Origin: Sphingobacteriaceae bacterium
GTDB taxonomy: Bacteria; Bacteroidota; Bacteroidia; B-17B0; Aurantibacillaceae
DNA: 64,000 nucleotides
Reading direction: 5' to 3'
NCBI GenBank assembly: GCA_016715905.1
Contig: JADJXI010000003.1
Span: forward strand, 496,001-560,000
The notes beneath the pieces are model-generated. The model was given only the letters and a program-made list of their open reading frames with translations. It was not told the DNA's origin and searched no databases. Position 1 is the stretch's first letter, and every line of letters starts with the position of its first letter. Position numbers and translations under genes: made by a program. Of this stretch, positions 44,200 to 52,191 are shown piece after piece.

Positions 44200-45487
44200 A
44201 GTTATTTATATTTGAACTCTTCCAATTTAAAAGTGGCCTTAAATAACCACCAAAATTACCTTTGTAATCGTTAGCGAGTATACCGTCATCAAAAGCTTCA
44301 AAACTTATAGGGCTATCAATGCAAAAATGTTGACCATAATTTTCGCAATAACCATTTATAGTTATATAATATTTACCGTTATTAAATGTGTGAGGAGGAA
44401 TCTCGCATTCTATATTATAATAACCGGATTTATTTCGAATAATTGGATATTTTGGTTCCACATTGCTTATTGAACCAAAAATTAATTCACCGTTGGAATA
44501 AAATAGGCCAAATGAAAATATTGGCAATACATTATCAGAAATAGTTTCATATTCAATTACAAGCTTGTAACTACTTGAAATATTTACTATTGAAGGTGTA
44601 GTGTTTTTTGAATCTTGTATAGATACTTTATTTATTTTAATTTTTAAATTTCCGGGCCTTTCTTCTTTCAGCCAAGTTTTTCCATAAGTTGAATATGTCT
44701 TTTCTCCAAAATAAAGTTCAATGGCCTTGTCAAGATTTCCTTTTGATTTCAACAACCCATTTTCTAAGTATATTCCCGACGTACATAAATTCTTTATAAC
44801 AGAAACATTATGACTAACAAACAATACTGTTTTCCCCTGACCAGAAACATCTTTCATTTTTCCAAGACATTTCTTTTGAAACTCCATGTCTCCAACAGCT
44901 AAAACTTCATCCACAATGAGAATATCAGATTCTAAATGTGCAGCTACAGCAAAAGCTAAACGAACATACATTCCTGAAGAATATCTTTTAACGGGCGTAT
45001 CTATGTAGCCCCCAACTCCACTAAATTCAACTATTTCATCAAATTTTTTTGCAACTTCTTTTTTTGTCATTCCTAAAATAGCACCATTGAGAAATACGTT
45101 ATCCCTTCCACTAAGGTCTGGGTGAAATCCTGTTCCAACTTCCAAAAGGCTAGCTATTCTTCCTTTTATTTTATAAGTTCCTCTGGTGGGTGCAGTGGTT
45201 CGGGAAATTATCTTAAGCAAAGTAGATTTTCCAGCACCATTTTTACCTAGAATCCCAAGAACTTCCCCCTTTTTTACTTCAAAATTAATATCATTTAATG
45301 CCCATATTGATTGAGATTTACTTATTAAAGTCCTGTCATTTTTTTCTGCAATAATTGATAACGGATCTTCTTTACTTTGCAATGACGCCCACCAACGTTT
45401 AATATCGTTGCCAAAGGAGCCGCTTCCAACTTCGCCCAATCGATACATTTTACCTAATCCTTCAATTTTTATTGCTATATCACTCAT
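44192..45487 (-). CDS. wzt: Polysaccharide ABC transporter ATP-binding protein with Wzt C-terminal domain
   Basis: 431 aa. N-terminal ATPase with Walker A GILGKNGAGKSTLLK (about residue 75), signature YSSGMYVRLAFAVA and Walker B ILIVDEVLAVGD. The C-terminal 160 residues (about 270-431) form a beta-rich Wzt_C domain, which in E. coli O8/O9a recognises the modified non-reducing end of the glycan. That suggests a terminally modified export substrate, consistent with the many methyltransferases in the operon. It pairs with wzm (TAATG overlap). Confidence 0.9.
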   Translation of the reverse strand: MSDIAIKIEGLGKMYRLGEVGSGSFGNDIKRWWASLQSKEDPLSIIAEKNDRTLISKSQSIWALNDINFEVKKGEVLGILGKNGAGKSTLLKIISRTTAPTRGTYKIKGRIASLLEVGTGFHPDLSGRDNVFLNGAILGMTKKEVAKKFDEIVEFSGVGGYIDTPVKRYSSGMYVRLAFAVAAHLESDILIVDEVLAVGDMEFQKKCLGKMKDVSGQGKTVLFVSHNVSVIKNLCTSGIYLENGLLKSKGNLDKAIELYFGEKTYSTYGKTWLKEERPGNLKIKINKVSIQDSKNTTPSIVNISSSYKLVIEYETISDNVLPIFSFGLFYSNGELIFGSISNVEPKYPIIRNKSGYYNIECEIPPHTFNNGKYYITINGYCENYGQHFCIDSPISFEAFDDGILANDYKGNFGGYLRPLLNWKSSNINNYE

Positions 45488-46365
45488 TATATTGTGTCCA
45501 TAAATGATTTTTCTATTTTATTGAATATCAGAATTCCAAGGAGAAGGGTTATAATGCCAATAGTAATGGAGTAAATTATCCATTTGGGATCAGGCATTTC
45601 GGTGGATATCATTATAGCTCTGAATAATTTAACTATATGCGTCAAAGGATTAAGATTAAAAAGCAATTGAAACTTGCCAGCAAATCCATCTAAAGGGAAT
45701 ACAACTGAAGAGAAATAAAGGATAAACTGAAGCATAAATGAAATTAAAAATGAGAGATCTCGGTATTTTGTTGTAAGAGCAGATGCTATTAAACCCAAAC
45801 CCATTCCATAAAAAGCAAAAATTATTAGTATAAATGGCAATAAAAAAAATAATTTAATATTTGGTTGCCAATTAAAATCTTTAAAATAAGTATAAATAAA
45901 TAAAAGGCATAATAAAACAATGAATTGAATAATAAAAGAAATAGCATTAGATAAAACAATAGATATTGGCACGGTTAATCTTGGAAAATAAACTTTTCCA
46001 AATATTCCAGCATTACTCAAAAAAACTGAAGAGCTTTTGCTAAGTGAAGTTGAAAAGAAATTCCAGATTGTTAAACCCGATAATGTATAAATAGCATAGG
46101 GTATTTCTCCGGTTTTAAATTTAGCAAACCAGCCAAAAATTACCGTAAAGAAAACTGTTGATAGAATTGGTTGAATGATTAACCAAAGAGGGCCAAGGAT
46201 GGTTTGTTTGTACTGGGAAATAATATCACGTTTTGTGAAAAGTAAAATTAGATCTCTATAATTCCATACTTCTCTTAAATTTAATTCAAGCAAGGAGGAC
46301 TTAGGACTAACAATCAAATCCCAATTATCTTCTTCTTCATTTTTCACAGGGTAGTTTTCATCCAT
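45487..46365 (-). CDS. wzm: Polysaccharide ABC transporter permease (Wzm type)
   Basis: 292 aa with six membrane helices and the ABC-2 polysaccharide signature IISQYKQTILGPLWLIIQP after a cytosolic helix (NWDLIVSPKSSLLELNLREVW). It flips lipid-linked glycan through the inner membrane with Wzt. The 5' end overlaps the epimerase gene by 22 bases. Confidence 0.93.
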   Translation of the reverse strand: MDENYPVKNEEEDNWDLIVSPKSSLLELNLREVWNYRDLILLFTKRDIISQYKQTILGPLWLIIQPILSTVFFTVIFGWFAKFKTGEIPYAIYTLSGLTIWNFFSTSLSKSSSVFLSNAGIFGKVYFPRLTVPISIVLSNAISFIIQFIVLLCLLFIYTYFKDFNWQPNIKLFFLLPFILIIFAFYGMGLGLIASALTTKYRDLSFLISFMLQFILYFSSVVFPLDGFAGKFQLLFNLNPLTHIVKLFRAIMISTEMPDPKWIIYSITIGIITLLLGILIFNKIEKSFMDTI

Positions 46366-47303
46366 TTAATAGTTTCTCTGATTCCATCGATCAGATTAAC
46401 TTCCGGTTTGTAATTTAGATATTCCGTTGCAAAATCTATTGATGCAAAGCTGTCTTTAATTTCCCCTTTTCGTGGTGCCAAATAATTAACGGAAGAATTT
46501 GATTTTAATTCGTCGGCTATGAACTTGTACAATTCATTTACGCTTTTAGTTGAACCAAATGCTATATTGTATACTTTATTAAATGCATTTGAATTAGTGC
46601 TTGAAGCGGCGAGTAAATTAGCATGTACTACATTATCAATAAATGTAAAATCGCGTTGGTTGGTTCCGTCGCCATAAATGTTGCAAGGTTTGCCAGTAAG
46701 TAAATTATGAATAAAAATCGGAATAACTGCAGCATACGGACCGTTAGGGTTTTGTTTAGGGCCAAATACATTGAAATACCTTAGGCCTATAATTTCCATT
46801 CCGTATAAGTCGGCATATACTTTGGCGTATAATTCATTTGTTTTTTTACTGATGGCATAGGGTGAAAGTGGATTTCCGACTATATCTTCTTTTTTGGGAA
46901 GTGTAAGGTCGTCTCCATACACCGATGAAGAAGAGGCGTAAACAAATCTTTTCACTTTATTTATTCGTGCAGCATCGAGCATATTATTAAACCCATTCAC
47001 GTTTACATGCAGGGTATTCATTGGGAATTCAATGCTTCTGGGCACACTTCCCAACGCAGCCTGATGCAGAATAATTTCTTTGCCCGCGGTAACATTAAGA
47101 CAAGTTTGGTAATCGGTTATATCTCCTCGTATAAACTCAATTTTATTTTCTTCAATGAATTCCTGTATGTTTTGAATAAATCCGGTTTCTAAGTTATCCA
47201 GCACGCTAATATTTTTGTATCCTAAGCTTACTAATTTAGCCACGATATTACTTCCAATAAATCCGGCACCACCAGTGATTAGTATTTTAGAATCTGCATT
47301 CAT
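46344..47303 (-). CDS. UDP-GlcNAc 4-epimerase-like SDR (WbpP type)
   Basis: 319 aa. ITGGAGFIGSNIVAKL, HQAALGSVPRSIEFP, ASSSSVYGDDLTLPKKED, catalytic YAISK, RYFNVFGPKQNPNGPYAAVI. These fit WbpP/Gne-like enzymes that interconvert UDP-GlcNAc and UDP-GalNAc (or the uronic acids). It is the second gene of the operon, coupled to the UpxY gene by ATGA. Confidence 0.85.
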   Translation of the reverse strand: MNADSKILITGGAGFIGSNIVAKLVSLGYKNISVLDNLETGFIQNIQEFIEENKIEFIRGDITDYQTCLNVTAGKEIILHQAALGSVPRSIEFPMNTLHVNVNGFNNMLDAARINKVKRFVYASSSSVYGDDLTLPKKEDIVGNPLSPYAISKKTNELYAKVYADLYGMEIIGLRYFNVFGPKQNPNGPYAAVIPIFIHNLLTGKPCNIYGDGTNQRDFTFIDNVVHANLLAASSTNSNAFNKVYNIAFGSTKSVNELYKFIADELKSNSSVNYLAPRKGEIKDSFASIDFATEYLNYKPEVNLIDGIRETIKWMKTTL

Positions 47304-47797
47304 GCTTTTGTTTTAGATAATATTTCAGCCGGTAAATTAACCCGTAAAGAAAAGCCAATACTTTCAAGGGCAATGGTATAAATTTCTTTTCCGGAGTTTC
47401 TTTCAATTATCCCCCGCATACCTTTGAATTGTCCGTGTGTAATTAGTGTGCGATCGCCGATTTTGAAATCGGCAAGAGGTCCGGCTTCGGCATAATAACC
47501 TTTTTGTTCTATATCTTTTAATATTTGAATTTCAATATCTCGAATAATCGCGTCTTTGCCATTGTATCTTACATATTGAATTACGCCACTGGATTTAAAT
47601 ACCAATTCTCTTTGTTTTTCATTAAGATGCACGAATACATATCCATTTAGCAAAGGCGTGTAAACAGTTTTTTTGCGGTCGCTCCATTGCTTGCGTTCTT
47701 TTTTTAAAGGCACATAAGCTTCAATTCCCAATTCGGTTAAACGCAGTTGAATTTTTTTTTCTGCTCTTGATGAAACGTATAATGCCTTCCAGTTCAT
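47300..47797 (-). CDS. NusG-like transcription antiterminator, UpxY type
   Basis: 165 aa. NGN domain WKALYVSSRAEKKI and PLLNGYVFVHLNEKQREL, then a KOW segment GDRTLITHGQFKGMRGIIER. UpxY proteins of Bacteroides read through long capsule operons by preventing premature termination; here it is the first gene of a 33-kb minus-strand operon. Start at the ATG at 47797; a TTG three codons upstream is the alternative. It is the paralogue of the housekeeping NusG at 928-1494. No ops-like sequence was found upstream. Confidence 0.88.
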   Translation of the reverse strand: MNWKALYVSSRAEKKIQLRLTELGIEAYVPLKKERKQWSDRKKTVYTPLLNGYVFVHLNEKQRELVFKSSGVIQYVRYNGKDAIIRDIEIQILKDIEQKGYYAEAGPLADFKIGDRTLITHGQFKGMRGIIERNSGKEIYTIALESIGFSLRVNLPAEILSKTKA

Positions 47798-47849
47798 TTT
47801 ATTCAAAGCTTCGCCACCTCAGTCACATCCTGAATTTTTAATTGAATAG

Positions 47850-47870
47850 TGGGAGGAAAAATTCATCCCA
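47850..47870. other. Small stem-loop before the UpxY gene
   Basis: TGGGA (47850-47854) can pair with TCCCA (47866-47870), extended by a few AT pairs across one mismatch. It lies between the regulator gene ending at 47882 and the operon start. It could be a pause site acted on by UpxY or a weak terminator. Confidence 0.3.
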
Positions 47871-47881
47871 GTATTTATGTT

Positions 47882-48412
47882 TTACTTTTGATAAATCAAA
47901 AGCGGGTGCAAACCGGGTTCTGTTATTTTTTCAATTACAAATTCCGATGGCAAGTAGCAGATGAATTTAATTTTTTTATTGAGTTTCTTTTCAGCCTTAG
48001 CTATCAATTCTACCAAATAAGGCTTGTTAATATCTCCAACTAATACAATGTCTATTATTTCGCTGTCAATCCCTTCAGCCAATTTACCAACCAGGTAAAC
48101 CATTTCTAAATTTCCAATGCGTTGCAAAATGTAATCCACCACATATTCTATCCCTACCAATTTGAAGACAATGCGGTGTATATCAGAGAATAAGGGGTGA
48201 TTGGTGTTGGCTCTAAAATATTTTTTATTACCGTAAGTTTGCGAGGTTAAAAAGCCGGATTGTTCAAATTTATTGAGCTCAAGCCGGATGGAGTTAGTAG
48301 ATTCATTAAACTCTTCTTCCAATCCTCTTAAATAAGACGTATTATTACTATTGATGAAGAACTTGTAGAGTAGCTTAATTCTTGTTTTTGAGGATATTAG
48401 GGTCTCTAACAT
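47882..48412 (-). CDS. Winged-helix/nucleotidyltransferase-fold regulator
   Basis: 176 aa. N-terminal winged helix (LISSKTRIKLLYKFFINSN, YLRGLEEEFNESTNSIRLELNKF, FLTSQTYGNKKYF). C-terminal part contains VYLVGKLAEGIDSEIIDIVLVGD, which follows the nucleotidyltransferase GS-x-A-x-G-x-S-D-I-D pattern with changed residues, so catalysis is doubtful. Sits between wzc and the UpxY gene. Probably a local transcription regulator of the polysaccharide genes. Confidence 0.6.
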   Translation of the reverse strand: MLETLISSKTRIKLLYKFFINSNNTSYLRGLEEEFNESTNSIRLELNKFEQSGFLTSQTYGNKKYFRANTNHPLFSDIHRIVFKLVGIEYVVDYILQRIGNLEMVYLVGKLAEGIDSEIIDIVLVGDINKPYLVELIAKAEKKLNKKIKFICYLPSEFVIEKITEPGLHPLLIYQK

Positions 48413-48433
48413 TGAGTAGTAAAATTACTCAAT
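48411..48433. promoter_or_regulatory. Inverted repeat over the regulator start codon
   Basis: ATTGAGTA (48411-48418) and TACTCAAT (48426-48433) form a perfect 8-bp inverted repeat with a 7-base spacer. It covers two bases of the start codon of the winged-helix gene. It could be an operator for self-control or an RNA hairpin covering the start. Confidence 0.5.
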
Positions 48434-48450
48434 TTTGTGTAAATCGCCAA

Positions 48451-50844
48451 TTATTTATTTAAATAACCTGAGTTTTTTCCATATCCTTTTCCGTAGCCAT
48501 AACCATAGCCATAACCGTAACTATATCCGTAACCCCGATAATAATACTTCCGACCCAGGTTTTTGACCCCGTTCAATAATAAATTAATATTTTTAAGGTT
48601 ATTGTTTTCAATTAGTTCCTCAATAAAAGTGATTACTTTTTTGTTGCTGCTGCGGGTGTTTAATACGAAGATAGAAGCATCCACATATTGAATCATAAAT
48701 ACAGAGTCAGATAATAATCCGGCTGGTGGGGAATCAATAATTACATAATCATAATTATTTTTAGCAAAGGCAATTAATTCCTTGAGCTTTTCCGAAAGGA
48801 TAAACTCAGATGGATTCGGTGGGATAGGACCCGAAAAAATACAATGTAAATTTTCAATTCTGGTTTCGGTAATAATTTCTTCTAAAGAATTTAATCCGGA
48901 TATAAATGTAGTAATTCCTTTATCCTGATTCTGTAAATTAAATCTTTTAAAAATGCGGGGTTTGTGTAAATCTAATTCTAATAATACTGTTTTTTTACCG
49001 CTTTTAGCAAGGATGGTGGCGAGATTGGTGCTGGTAAATGTTTTACCTTCTCCAGGCAAAAAGGAAGTAATTAAATAGGTTTTCGCGTGTGAATCGACAT
49101 TGGCGTATTGTAAATTTGTTCTGAAATTCCGAAATGATTCGGAAATTAATGAATTTGGGTTATTATCTACAATAATTCCTTCCGTTTCTTCCTTTTTAAT
49201 AAAAGGTAAAACACCTAAAAGTGGTAAACTAGTTAATTCTTTTAAATGTTCAACGGATTCAATTCTTGAAAAATAAAACATGCGTATGAATATGATGAAT
49301 AAGGCTAAAAATAAACCCGCACTAACAAATTGTTTTTGAATTTTAGTAATGCGATCGGGGTCATCGGCTCCTATATAGCGTGGAGACTCCACTATTTTAA
49401 TATCAGAAATAATACCTGCTCTGGCAATTTTGGTGCTGGCCTTTTTTTCCAATAAAAAGTTATAGAGTTGTTCGCTTACCACTGTTTTACGTTGAATATT
49501 TAATAGATCTCTTTGTTTACCCGGAATTTGTCTAGCCTCATTTAAATAGTTTAATATTTCTTTTTCAACATTTTCAATTTGTTGCTTTGTTGCTTTACGA
49601 CTATTATTGATGTAAACCAATAGGTCTTGTTTGGTTTTTTTAATACTGTTTTTAAGTTCGCTGATTAATGGATTATTCTCTTTCGCAACACTGTACATTC
49701 TATTCAAGTCAATTTGTTTATTGTAAAGTTCATTCACTGCTTTTAACATAAAGCCACTTTTTTCGGTAATAAAAACATTGGGCGGTAAAAACTGGGGATC
49801 TCTATCCTCAATGATATATCTTTCCAAATCATTTAAGGCTTCAATCTGCATTTTAAAATCAGAACGTTGATTGTCATAACTTCCTATTTTGCTTAAAAAA
49901 TCACCTTGCTCCCAATTTAAATCAATAATATTTTTGCGCTGTTTGTAATTCTGCATGGTATCTTCCAAACCTTTTAAGGAAAACGTAATTTCACTCAACT
50001 GTCTGTCGATATACTCAATAGTTCTTTCGTTTAAATCAAATTTGGATTTTAACTTACCCATCGCATAAACCGTATTCATGGTGTCTAAAATCAATACGGC
50101 TCTTTCCGGTAAAATATCCACTAAATCAACTTTAAGGATATTGGTATAGGTAATGTTTTCAGCAGTTAAATTACTTCTGATTTTATTGATTAAAAATTCT
50201 TTGGTGTGAATGGTGAATTGATAGAGCATGGATTGAAAATCCTTTTCTTTGTTTTTTGTAAACAGATCAATTCTACTAACATTAATTATTAAATCGGTAT
50301 CAATTAAATCGGTATTAAATTTTCCGCTTAATGTTTTTATGTTAGAACCTTCACCAATCGATATTTGATAATTATCAAAGTCAACAACACGTATATCAAT
50401 AGGAACTTCATAATAACCCGGGTTTATTTGCTTAACAGTTACTTTAAACGGCATTCCGTTAAACTGTTCGGTGGTTCTTACTTTCCCTACAATAAAATAA
50501 GAAACCTGTAATCGATCCATTAATTTTTCTACTACTTTACTAGCCAGGTCATAAGATTGTATAATTCTGATTTCATTGAGATTGTCAACATAACCCCCGT
50601 AATTGTAAAAGTTAGCATCACTTAAAACGTTGCTTTGATAATAAGTATCGTTATTTTTAAGTAAAAACTCTGTAGAAGCCTTGTAGCTAACGGTTAGCCG
50701 ATATACATAAAAAGACCCTATAGCATATGCCAAGGGAAGTATAATCAAAGGAATCCACCAATTGGCCTTAATTACTCTATAAATAAGACTTAGATCTTTG
50801 GCTGAAACAAGAGATTGTTTTTTATTAACGCCGGAGGTAGCCAC
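48451..50844 (-). CDS. wzc: Wzc-like polysaccharide copolymerase/tyrosine kinase
   Basis: 797 aa. Two membrane helices flank a periplasmic coiled-coil chain-length domain (about residues 60-510). The C-terminal BY-kinase domain has Walker A PGEGKT (597-602), Walker A' LLELDLHKP (621-629) and Walker B VIIDSPPAG (701-709). The tail holds 12 Tyr in 33 residues in a YG-repeat pattern (764-797), the expected autophosphorylation cluster. It sets glycan length. A GTG at 50844 is the only reasonable start. No wza gene is next to it. Confidence 0.9.
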   Translation of the reverse strand: MATSGVNKKQSLVSAKDLSLIYRVIKANWWIPLIILPLAYAIGSFYVYRLTVSYKASTEFLLKNNDTYYQSNVLSDANFYNYGGYVDNLNEIRIIQSYDLASKVVEKLMDRLQVSYFIVGKVRTTEQFNGMPFKVTVKQINPGYYEVPIDIRVVDFDNYQISIGEGSNIKTLSGKFNTDLIDTDLIINVSRIDLFTKNKEKDFQSMLYQFTIHTKEFLINKIRSNLTAENITYTNILKVDLVDILPERAVLILDTMNTVYAMGKLKSKFDLNERTIEYIDRQLSEITFSLKGLEDTMQNYKQRKNIIDLNWEQGDFLSKIGSYDNQRSDFKMQIEALNDLERYIIEDRDPQFLPPNVFITEKSGFMLKAVNELYNKQIDLNRMYSVAKENNPLISELKNSIKKTKQDLLVYINNSRKATKQQIENVEKEILNYLNEARQIPGKQRDLLNIQRKTVVSEQLYNFLLEKKASTKIARAGIISDIKIVESPRYIGADDPDRITKIQKQFVSAGLFLALFIIFIRMFYFSRIESVEHLKELTSLPLLGVLPFIKKEETEGIIVDNNPNSLISESFRNFRTNLQYANVDSHAKTYLITSFLPGEGKTFTSTNLATILAKSGKKTVLLELDLHKPRIFKRFNLQNQDKGITTFISGLNSLEEIITETRIENLHCIFSGPIPPNPSEFILSEKLKELIAFAKNNYDYVIIDSPPAGLLSDSVFMIQYVDASIFVLNTRSSNKKVITFIEELIENNNLKNINLLLNGVKNLGRKYYYRGYGYSYGYGYGYGYGKGYGKNSGYLNK

Positions 50845-50852
50845 TTGTATTG

Positions 50853-50860
50853 CAAATATA
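50853..50860 (-). promoter_or_regulatory. Candidate -7 box TATATTTG for wzc
   Basis: Exact TAnnTTTG match on the minus strand, eight bases upstream of the GTG start. If used, the mRNA would be nearly leaderless, so the true start site may lie a little downstream. Confidence 0.5.
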
Positions 50861-50914
50861 TGATTTTAAAGCCAATTGTTGTTTTATAATTGATTTTTTT
50901 ATACTTTTATACAC

Positions 50915-50922
50915 TATATTTG
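50915..50922 (+). promoter_or_regulatory. Candidate -7 box TATATTTG for the exosortase cassette
   Basis: Exact TAnnTTTG match on the plus strand, five bases before the ATG at 50928. It faces away from the wzc box 55 bases away. The short distance again suggests a nearly leaderless mRNA. Confidence 0.55.
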
Positions 50923-50927
50923 CCTCA

Positions 50928-51152
50928 ATGACAACACTTAGGTTCTTAATCATTTTCATCCTTGTTTTAATTGGAAGTCAATATATGTTTGGAGCGCCCC
51001 CTCCACCTCCACCGCCGGTGGGAACGCCCTCCTGTTGGCCCCCTCCTTGCATTCCTATTGATGGAGGAATCTCTTTTTTAGTTGCAGCCGGGGCAGCTTA
51101 TGGTGCTAAAAAGTTGTATAAAGCACACAAAAAAAAGTCATCTATTCAATAA
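50928..51152 (+). CDS. PID-CTERM sorting-signal protein (very short)
   Basis: 74 aa: a signal peptide (TTLRFLIIFILVLIGSQYMFG), a run of seven prolines, CWPPPCIPIDGG with the PID motif, a hydrophobic segment (ISFLVAAGAAYGA) and a basic tail (KKLYKAHKKKSS). This is the layout of exosortase substrates: motif, membrane helix, Arg/Lys tail. The mature part left after sorting would be only about 25 residues, Pro- and Cys-rich. The ATG at 50928 is chosen because it gives a signal peptide; an upstream open extension is rejected. It is followed by its candidate sortase. Confidence 0.7.
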   Translation: MTTLRFLIIFILVLIGSQYMFGAPPPPPPPVGTPSCWPPPCIPIDGGISFLVAAGAAYGAKKLYKAHKKKSSIQ

Positions 51153-51164
51153 TATTAAACGCTA

Positions 51165-51707
51165 ATGAAGGCATCCTTTAAACAAAACGCCTTTGTTCAG
51201 TTTATTTTCAAAGCCGGAATTATTTACTTAGTTCTTTTTCTGCTTTATCAGTTTATTGTTAAACGATATACTTATTATGATCAGAAGTTTATAGGAAGTA
51301 TTATTTCCGCCGCTGATTTTATTGTGCAATTATTCGGTTATAAAACATTCAAAAGCTTACAAGATATAGATATGCAGGTGATAGGATTGGATGGTTCAAC
51401 AGGGGTTTGGATAGGTTCAAACTGTAATGCGATAACCTTATTTACCCTTTTCAGTGTCTTTATTTTTGCTTATCCCGGTAATCAAAAAGATAAATGGTGG
51501 TATATTTTAGCCGGAAATTTAGCTATTCATGTATTGAATATTTTTAGGGTGGTAGCTTTAATGTTTATCAATCTGAAATTTCCAAGTTATCTGGATTTTA
51601 ATCATACTTACACTTTTACGTTTTTGGTGTATGCGTTTATTTTTTGGTTGTGGATTATTTGGGTTAATAAGTTAGCAGATAAAAATAGGCAAAGTGAAAA
51701 AACGTAA
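51165..51707 (+). CDS. Exosortase/archaeosortase-family transpeptidase
   Basis: 180 aa with five to six membrane helices. The catalytic set is in place: Cys in IGSNCNAITLFTLF, Arg in LNIFRVVALMF and His in DFNHTYTFTFL. Exosortases cut C-terminal sorting signals at the membrane and anchor or release the protein. Length fits the short Bacteroidota forms (XrtF/XrtX-like); I cannot fix the subtype. It overlaps the next gene by 14 bases. Confidence 0.85.
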   Translation: MKASFKQNAFVQFIFKAGIIYLVLFLLYQFIVKRYTYYDQKFIGSIISAADFIVQLFGYKTFKSLQDIDMQVIGLDGSTGVWIGSNCNAITLFTLFSVFIFAYPGNQKDKWWYILAGNLAIHVLNIFRVVALMFINLKFPSYLDFNHTYTFTFLVYAFIFWLWIIWVNKLADKNRQSEKT

Positions 51708-52191
51708 ATACTTTTTATTGCTTAGTATATTGGTATTCGGAGTTCTGGGCTATTTCCGGGAAAGGTTTTTCGAACATTTAAATATTATTTTGGCCAGTGT
51801 TTACAGAGGAACAAATGAGTACGAAATTGTGCACCAGGAAATGCCGCAAATTTTAGCTCCTTTAATGTCATGGTCATATATTAATTTATATTATTCAAAG
51901 TACGCGTTTACTCTTGGCTGGACTTTTATATTTTATGCATGCAGTTATGTTTCATTAAAATTGCTTTTAACGGAGGCGGGTTTATTATTGAAATATTTAA
52001 CCCGAGCATACCTGCTCATACTAATTTTAGCCGCTATTTCGATGATTTTTGGGTATTTTATTAACGGAAACTTGAAAAATGATGAGTACACTTTTAGCCG
52101 TTGGTTATTGGGTATTGGACAATCACCTATAATTTGCTTAATTTTACTTGCATCAGAAAAATTAAACCTCAAATCTATATCACATGATTAG
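51694..52191 (+). CDS. Exosortase-associated membrane protein
   Basis: 165 aa with about four membrane helices and a central SWSYINLYYSKYAF loop. Starts with GTG at 51694 inside the exosortase gene. Size, helix pattern and position match small partners of exosortases in Flavobacteriia. No catalytic motif is seen. It overlaps glyA by eight bases (ATGATTAG). Confidence 0.6.
   Translation: MKKRKYFLLLSILVFGVLGYFRERFFEHLNIILASVYRGTNEYEIVHQEMPQILAPLMSWSYINLYYSKYAFTLGWTFIFYACSYVSLKLLLTEAGLLLKYLTRAYLLILILAAISMIFGYFINGNLKNDEYTFSRWLLGIGQSPIICLILLASEKLNLKSISHD

Noticed and set aside
48470..48545. DNA repeat that could be mistaken for a CRISPR or tandem array
   Set aside because: It is the coding repeat for the YG tail of Wzc; no spacers and no cas genes. 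No CRISPR array was seen in the window.
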